Source of the DNA: Amanita rubescens
Taxonomy: Eukaryota; Basidiomycota; Agaricomycetes; Agaricales; Amanitaceae
DNA: 64,000 nt
Direction: 5' to 3'
Assembly: GCA_015039365.1 (NCBI GenBank)
Contig: WION01000220.1
Coordinates: 1-64,000, forward strand
Position numbers and translations under genes: made by a program. Under the pieces are notes generated by a model. It did no database searches. It saw nothing but the letters and a program-made list of their open reading frames with translations, and had not been told where the DNA came from. Below are positions 54,501-63,500 of the stretch, piece after piece; the stretch's first letter is position 1; every line of letters starts with the position of its first letter.

Positions 54501-57500
54501 AGAAAACCATTACCTTGCTCTTTAATGAGACATGACATTTCATTAATTTGAGCATTGTGTAATGTTGAATAAAGTAATTTAACTTTGTCAATATGTTGTC
54601 GTATTTTAGATCTAAGAGAATATCTGATTGTGACATCAAGTCTTGGATCAGATTTATCTTTTTCTTTAAGATCTTGAATCAATTCTCGAACAACATCTTG
54701 TTCTTCTGTAATTTCTTTTTCAATTTCTAATGGTGTTTTATTACCATAAGCATTGTCTTTCTGTATAACCGGTTTTCTAGATCTTTCAGATCTTCGAGTA
54801 GGTTCTACAGGTTTTTTAGCAGTTCCTTTGCCTTTTCCTTTAGTTGGTTTATCTTTAAGACTTTGTACAGGTAGATCTAATTCAACGCCTGTAGGTTGAT
54901 TTAATTCAGCACCTTTGTCTTTTGAAGATGTATCTTTCTTTTCAAAGAAAGATTCTAATTTATCATCCCATTTAGTGTCATCATCATCATCATCTGATGA
55001 ATCAGAACTAGAATGATTTTCAAAGTTGAAATCAAAGAAATCATCATTTGAATGCTGCTGTTCAGATGAAATATCTCCTTCATTATCTGGTTTACTGTCA
55101 GAGATATTTTTATCTGAGTTTTCAGAATTATCCTGCTCAATAGGCCTGATAGGGTCCAAGTTTTTTGTATAATTTTCATCTTGAGGTTTGGCTCTTGGAA
55201 ATTTGGTTTCATCAAATTCAGCTTGGGTGGATACTCGAAGTTGATTTGTATTTGTCATGAAGCGGTATGCTTTTGCATTCAGTTCGTATCCAATAAAGGT
55301 CATTATTTCAGACCTTGGTGTTAATTTATTTTCGCGCGATTCATGTGGGATAAATACCCAAGCTTTAGATCCGAATATCTTAAAGTAAGAAACATCAGGT
55401 TTCTTTCCAGTAAGATTTTCAACAGGGGTCTTCCATTTGGTTCGTCTAAGTGGAGTACGATTATAAACATGTACGGCAGTTTCGATCGCAAAGTTCCACC
55501 AAGATTGAGGGCATGAAGCATGTAATCTCAATGCTTCACTTTTTTCCCAAAGTGTTCTATTCATGCGTTCAACCTTTCCATTTTGTTGATGTATATATGG
55601 AGTAGATTTTTCATGAATAATTCCTACATCAGTTAAGTAATCTTGTATGTTGGTGGACATAAATTCGCCCCCTCGATCGGAACGAACTATTTTTATGTTA
55701 TATCCATATTGGTTGTATATTTGTTTGTGCCAACCTTCAAATACTACAGCGACGTTAGACTTTTTCTGTAATGGTTTTACCCATACATGTGATGTACAAT
55801 CATCAAATATTACAAGTAAATATTTTTGTTTATGATAAGATTGTATAGGAAAAGTCATCAAGTCACAGTGTATACGTTCAAAGGGTTGGGTAGCACATTT
55901 TTCTGAAAGAGGAAAGCTTTGTGAAACAGCTTTTCCTTTTAGACAACCGTTACAAGGTTCTAAGTCTTTAGGAATTGTCAAGGGAGGGAAACCCTCTAAG
56001 TTTTTAGAGCCTAATTTCAATATTTGTTGGCTAGGATGACCCATCTGTTGATGCCAAATTTCATATCCAACAACATTAATAGTGATCATCATTAATTTAT
56101 AATTTGAAGGTTTAACAATTTGACCTTCTGTCCACATTAATGTTTCGTTACCATCTCCTGGAAATCCTTCCAGTGATGCGTTTTCAGAGCCTTCTCTGTA
56201 GAAAGAAATCCTATCATTATCTTGTTTTGCAATAAAACCTTGTTTACACAATGTTCCATTGCTTATTAGTCGTAGTGTGGCACTTGGCATATGTAGAACC
56301 GGATAAAGTTTCAATCTTGAAACCGAACCATTTTTAAGAGTGTGATCCAAAATCACAGTCCCTATACCTAATATATCTGCTTGATTATCAGCTGTAAATA
56401 CTGAAGTAGGAACTTCATATTTTTTATAGCTGACAAAATCTTCTAAGTGTGCAGTAAAATGATGTGATGCACCTGAGTCACACATCCATATTGTAAGTCC
56501 TTTATTATTTTTATAACATTCAGGACATTTGCAAGAAGGTGATTTAGTACATGGTAGATTATATGGATCTTGAAGATGTCCAATGTTAATAACATTAGCA
56601 CGTCTACGATTGTTTTCTTCTATTATGAATTCATCCAAGTTATATTCATTGTATAATTCAGAGAATGTTCCATAATTTGGAAGATTTTGAAGATTAGACA
56701 TGTTTTGTCTGTATCTTTCATTTTCACGCATATTGGCATCAAAATTATATAAATTATGAAGATCAGTAGATCTTCTTGGTGTAGGGTTTACTATCGGTAC
56801 ATTTGATGGTATTACCGGTACAGTGTCAATAGTACGATTAGTTGGATAATCGTATAAATTGAAAAAATCTTCATAAGGCGTAATAGGCCTTGTTGGGATT
56901 TGAGATGATGCCATAGATTCTGGAGCCGTATGGTAAACAGAATCTTGATCAGATTGGTAAAAGTAAGTTAAATCTGATGAACTTACAGATTCTGGTCGGA
57001 GGGATACAGTGTCATGGTCAATTACCATCCCTCTCAACATATTTTGTAAGTGTTCTATTGTGCGTGCATTAGTATTCATTCTTCGAGCTTCCAAATTAGC
57101 TCGTCGAACTTGATCCACATAATATTGTCTGGTATGTACATACCACCAACTTATTTGTTCATCATCAAAGGAACCAGGCATTGGTCCTTCAGGCTCCTCA
57201 TCGGTATAAAGTCCTTCATACCCTGAAGAATTGGCCTCAGATTGATGTGATTCATTATCTGTTTGATATCCTTCATTATCGGTTTGATGATGGGATATAC
57301 TAGAGGAAGCAAAGATAGGACTAGCAAGATCGTCCATACTTTGAGTATCCTTAGTATCTGCAAATATTGCAGAATCAAAGATATCAGAGTAGTCCGTTGA
57401 TTCAGTTCGTACTTTTTGTACATCTCTGGATACAGAATCTCCCGAATCTTCGGATATCTCATCAATTCTCCCCATGAAGTCGTCCGTGGGAACCGCACGA

Positions 57501-60500
57501 GTACCTTTGTACTTGTAAATCTTGGGGACAAATTCTTCATCAAAATCTGTCATTACCTGATCTCCGATTCTGGCAATCAGAGGTAAAGATGCTGATGTCG
57601 AAGATGCCATAGCATGCCCAGAACCAAGTGTTGATTGAGCTGCTGTCCGAGCAGCAAGTTTATTCGCACGATTCTTTGCTTTAGCTGCCTTATTGTGTTC
57701 CCAATTTGGTCCTTTAGACTGATTAGGGACTTGACCAGCCCATTGGGGTCTAAAAGGAGTCTGAGATTGGCCAGGTGTATGTTTTGGTCCATTAGATGGT
57801 CCACCTGTCGAAGTATGTTGTGTTGGGTTTCTTCGATTTCCCATTGGTTTTCTTCCACCTCTGCCTCGAAAGGATTTCCCACGATAGGAATTCCAAGGGG
57901 TGCGAGGTTGTCCTTGTTGCAATTGTTGGCGTGCCATATTTGCAACTACTTGAGAGTTAGAATGTTTATTCCCTCTCGTGACAACAGAAGTATTGGCATT
58001 GTTCCTGTTACCTTTCCTTCGGGACCATTCCTCTGATATGAGGTTAAGGAATTCATCTACAGTGTCATCATCTGCGGAATGTGCCAACAGATTTGCGACA
58101 AAGCTGTCCCATGAAGGAGGTAAGGCATGTAGGATCGTCATAATTTGCATTTTGACGGTTAAGGTTACACCTTGGTTTGATACTCTATTAATCAAGTCCA
58201 TAAGATGTGGAACTTGAGTGTTTGGATTGGAATTCTCTTTGAGTTTCCAGTCGACAATTTGTCTATAGAGTCCAAACGTAGCAGCCAGACCTTGTTTACC
58301 AAATTTATCCTTTAGAGATTTCCAAAGGACTTCGGCTTTATCATTTTTATCGTCAACAAGGTGTACTAGATTAGGTGCTAGTTTTAAGGTAATGTAACCT
58401 TTGGCTTTCATATTGTCCTCTTTAAATTCGACGTATTCTTTGCGAATTTCTTTAAGGGTTTTTAACTGATCTGGCTTTATATCAGATGTCTTGATCGCCT
58501 CTTTTTCAGATGGTTCAAGATCTCTGGGCCAATCAAGTTTAGGATCAATATGTGCACCAAGACCTTGACTGTTTAAGTACGCAGTCATAAGTCTTTCGAA
58601 TGCAAGCCAATTTGATCCGGTAAGAACAGGAACAATGGAGTTTATCGAATTGGAAGAAGACATTTTCTTACTTTGGTTAAGTTTGTTTAAAATCTAAGAA
58701 GATTTTTTGTAAGAAAAGGTTTAAATAATAATAAGGCATAAGAATATATGTGATGATATAATTTCCGTCCTGATTTCTTAAGCTTAATGTCGTTCATGTC
58801 AGAAATGACAAGAATATAGTATTTTTTACTATTCTAGTGTTTAATACTAGAAAGTAAACTAGGGAATATCTTTTTTACACGTCCTTTCAGGTATGTAATA
58901 TCGAATTTCCGTCACAGGGTTAGATGCGAATCTAGCCCTCCTATTGTCTCTATCATCGACAAGTTTGTCGAAAATAGATTCTTTAGGTAATTTTATGTGA
59001 GGAAAGTCTTTATACCGTCCGGGAAGCCTTCCAGTTTCCTGCCATATTCCCATATCATTACTATATTCGTCAACAACCCTTTTTACTTCGGTTCCCTCTT
59101 GATTTGAAGGAAACACTCCAGCCGCTCTGCTTTCGGCTCGAGTTTTAGATACGATATATCCCCAACTTGCAATGTTGGGGGCACATCTACTCCAGGTAGG
59201 TGTTGTTGACTTTTGCCATCCTTTTTGTTCTATATTACGTTTTAGTTGGGTCTTATATACATTAAAAGGTATATTTACCTTTCCTTTTTTGTATATTTGA
59301 GTGATCTCCTCCGGAAGAGGAATTCTGCCCCTTTCGTCAGATGCGATGCCAAGGAAATGTTGGCGGTACGCATCCGAATCCAAAGCATTAGGGATATTCG
59401 TCTTATTTTTCCATTGACGATTACCCTTATGCCAGTCGTTTTTGGTGACTGGTCTGAATTGGACATGGGCATTGTTTGGTGGTCCATAGGACCACTCTTC
59501 CGGTTTAGTGTTGTGGATCCAAGGCGATCCACGATCTTTGTTATATCGCCAACCTTCGTTGACGATAACAGGTCGTCCTTGTGGACGAGAGACTGGCCCA
59601 ACAGCCTTCGCAGCCTTGGCGTATGAGACTAGATTATCTTTATCAGATAAAGATGCACACCTAGTATTTCTAGAAGACTGACCTGTTGGGCTCCGCATTG
59701 ATTTGGGAGCCGTCGGGACTCCTTTATAGTCGAAGACAACTTTTTGTACACAGCGGTGTACGTGATGTATCGCATCGGGATGCGAACAGTGGCAGCCCTT
59801 TGCTGCATGAGGCATATATGGGCGCGAGCCCATGGGAACAGGATACTTTTTATAGTTCCTATTAAGCCTCACAGCTTGAGGCGCAGAAGTCGGAACAGGA
59901 ATACGTAATGAAGGTACCATTTCTGGTACCTGTGCCTTTGCAGGCGGCGGCGAGTTCTTTGGTAAGGCCCTAACGGGGGCCTGGAGATGCCGGGCGCCAG
60001 AGCCGGGCAAATTGTTCGGGGTAGTCCGAGAGGGGACTGTCCTCGAAGAAATCGGAGTGCCAAGGGCACCGCCAGCAGAAGACAACGGCGAGAAAGAGTT
60101 TACAAACGACATTTTTATATAAATTGAAAAAATTGATTTTAAAATTTTTGCTGAAATCAGGAGGTTTAATCATCACATAGTTCTTTGGATAAGATCAAAA
60201 GAAAGGAATGGGCATTCAGAGCCTTCAGCCCTTACTAATCCCAGAAAACAGATAATTTGTACACAAATTGGATGTTTCGGCACAAGTTTCGCACATCATT
60301 GTTTCTTCTTGTCATGCATGTTGAATTTGGTACTAATCGTTATGAAAGGTGTTATATTAACCAAGATCTATGTCACATTGGTATCCGCTTCGATGTTTTT
60401 AGCATCTAATAACGCAGCATTATATTTGCGTGGGATATGATCCAATGTAGGTAAGAATAGCCAACCTAAGCGTCTGACAATAGATTAAAGACTCGGGGAT

Positions 60501-63500
60501 CGGCCCTTGTCCCTTCTTAAACGATTAAATGATAACCGTTTAATCTCTGGAATAACCATGACGATAACGACTGCATTCCCAAATGCATGAGATAAGTCCA
60601 TCACTTAGATGGTCTATGGGGTCTCAATCCCCCACTAGACGTGTGTGTACAAGTATTAAGAATTAATCTAGACACCGCTGGGTTACAGCTGAGTGTATTC
60701 CTAATCTAGAGAAGTCCCTAAGGGCGCATTCTCGATAGGCAGAGTGTACGGTCCACAATGTGACCTCATCTCACCCCTTATACTAGAATCTATTATTACT
60801 TGTACATATATTAGGTATTTTACAGGATCGAAAATCCTGATGATGGTATAGCGTGGTTCAATACGTCCAATCACATCACACTGCCCAAGCGGAATACAGT
60901 GTGGGACGTCACCCTTTTATACGGTAGGTAATAACCGGTGAAGTTCACACTTCACAAGTGAGCCAATTTCTATTGACGCAGTAATGGTCCACTGCGAGAT
61001 TTTTAAGGCGATCTAGGCCAGTTTTTAACATCATCCAAGACTGTCCCTTGTACAGGGATACTCGTAATTTAGACCGCTGAGTAATTAACGGGGTCCCCTT
61101 AGCCCTGGGTCCGGGCGTATACAATCCAGGTAAGCGGATGACTCTGAGTCTATCCCTCACTTCCCAGAAGGGTTAGCCAAGTGCGGTGACTAATCTAACA
61201 AGAAAATGAAAACCACACTGGGCGCCTCGCCCAGTTACCTTTGTTTTACCTTTTCTCTCCGTCAATGACTTGAGAGTGTGCGTCGCTTGGCTTCACAACC
61301 AATAGCGCCAAAGGCGTCTGATTTCGGGGCCCATAACCTGTTGAAACTAGGGGTAACAAGTCCCTAGCGAGCAGCGCAGTCTAGTACATGGAATGTACTA
61401 CTTACCGAGTGTGGTGTGGAGTTGTTAAGAGCTTACTGGAGCTGGGGCTCAACAGTAGACAGTAGAGAGGATAATAGGATAAGGATTGACGCTATTAGAG
61501 TACAGTTTATATACTACTAAATTACAAATAAGTACAAAGAGTCTTATCAGTATGAGTCAAAGGTATTTGACTCATAAGGCGTCATTCCACAGCAATGCAC
61601 AGCTATTGTACAGCAATGCATAGCTTTGCGCAGTACTTGACTCATCAATTATATTGACTGATTCATCACATTATCAATCTTCAATGTGATAGGTCAATAA
61701 CCATAACGTATATATGTCTTCTATTCTCATGTCAACATATATTCATATCATCAATAGTTCCACTATTATGATTGGATGATCTTATGAGAATATCGCTAGG
61801 ATATTCTCATGTCAGAATATGTTCTCATCATCAATCATCCACTATTATGATTGGTAGATGAGTATGAGAATATATCGAATATATTCTCATGTCAATATAT
61901 TATCTCACACTCAATCATCCACTATTATGATTGGTTGAGAGACGAGTAAGTAACTGAGCGTTATTACATAAACTAATGATATCACTTATATTTACTATAT
62001 ACTGTATGTATATCGTATATTATAAGTTCAACAGAGTCTGCTCCGACGCAGGCTGCCAATGCCATCTGCTCTTGCTGCCCAACTTGCTCGATCGCTCCAA
62101 TTCTGCTCCACCTCCACTGCTGTTCCATTCATTATGCATGCGGTCACTCCTTTAGCCCATCCGACACCTATACATGACCCTCTGCTGCCTCCGATGCTGC
62201 GCCTCGATTTTTGCAGCTCTGCCTCATGTATCCGCCCTTCCGCCGCATGTTGACCATGCCTCATGTTTCCCCACACCCGCCAACCCTTATCCGACATGCT
62301 GCAGTCCACCAAATGCTGTCCACACTGCTCCAACACCTGCCCCCCTGGCCAGCATTGCTCCTCCTCCTCCTTCCGACGCCAACTGCAGCTCCGACGCTCC
62401 GATTTTTTTTTCTTTTCTTCCCAGGAATAGGCATGTGGCATCCGCCACATTGATGTTTTAGCTTATCTTGATTGCGATCACCTCAATTTGTCTTGCTCCG
62501 CTCCGATCGGCTCCGATCTGCCTCAATCCGATCCGACGCACATTTCTAAGGCCCACAGCTCCGCCGCAGTTTCGGAACCCTTTACCAGCCATTGACAGAA
62601 CCTTTGCCATCGACATTCTTTAATACCATATTGCGCCGACGGCGTCTCAGGAAACATCTTTATTAGCAGCCTCAATGCAAGGGGTCAGTGCTATTGATTG
62701 AATTACTGGGATGACCGCGATCAGGGGAGTTGCGCCCCTCCTCGCCTTGCTTTGGTATGCTTATACCGACGATTCCGCTTCCGACGATTCCGCTCTTTAC
62801 TGCCTCCGACTTTCTACCTCTGTCAATGATGTTCCGCCTCCACCCTCCGCCTACAGCTCCGACGCCTCCAATTCCACTGCGATTGCACCACTTGCCTTAC
62901 GCCCATATGCAAACAAGTCACGATCCATCACTGAAACACCTGTCAACGCCCCTTTCCTTGCCAAACGACCGCTGTCATCAATTCCGCCATGCCACCTTCG
63001 GAACCAACACCTATCATCATTGGATTGCACTGCCACGATACTCCGCCATGTTCCGCCATCAATTCTGCCTTGTCAAGCATCTCTGCCTCTGGTCGCACTG
63101 ACTGGAAGTCAGTATTCAAACTGGTGAGCGGATGTAACGGATGGAATCCTGTTACAGTGTGCAGCATGCTCCGAAGCTTTCTGAAGATGTCCGCCATTGA
63201 TCATCCTTCAATCCGCTTTCTGTCTGCTTCCGTCCGCTTTCAATCCGCTTCGATCCGATGCACGGGAATTTGTCGGAGTACGTCGGATGCACGGGAATAT
63301 GTCGGATTATGTCGGACCACAAGCGCATGGTAAGCGCATGGTAGTTACTATAAGTACATGTCACATGTAGTCGTATACATCAGCTACGAACGAGAATCGG
63401 AGTTCCCTTCCCCTCAGATCAGCCTTAGCTTAAGTCTGTGCACTATTGTGCATGGCACCTGCAGTGCTGGGTACAACCCAGAGCACATTGCAGTGTTTCA

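Larger units (their letters stand above)
51978..62033 (-). mobile_element. Complete Ty1/copia-type retrotransposon
   Basis: The 10,056-bp element reads on the minus strand, with LTRs 51978-52675 and 61339-62033 and a perfect target duplication GAGTC (51973-51977 and 62034-62038). The LTRs differ by only a few changes, including a short indel, so insertion is recent. In the element's sense: 5' LTR, primer-binding site at 61327-61338, a 1.2-kb leader, an extra ORF, one continuous gag-pol, polypurine tract (minus-strand GCGAAGGGGAG at 52676-52686), 3' LTR. It is inserted inside the non-autonomous LTR element. Confidence 0.96.
51458..63500 (+). mobile_element. Non-autonomous LTR element (about 2 kb without its own insert)
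   Basis: Identical-looking 368-bp repeats at 51458-51825 and 63133-63500 (two differences seen) begin TGTAACGGATGG and end CAGTGTTTCA. They are flanked by the 4-bp duplication CCGC (51454-51457 and 63501-63504). Two bases after the left LTR the sequence TGGAGCCCACCTTCGG starts with TGG, as a tRNA-type primer-binding site should, so the element reads rightwards. Its internal part (51826-51977 plus 62039-63132, about 1.25 kb) shows no protease, RT or integrase. Removing the element with one CCGC restores the reading frame of the transposase gene around SAFA-AHHLAY. Confidence 0.85.

Noticed and set aside
62028..63197. Cys/Pro/His-rich frames on both strands
   Set aside because: Low-complexity CTCCGAC-type sequence inside the non-autonomous LTR element; no domain, and the frames conflict.
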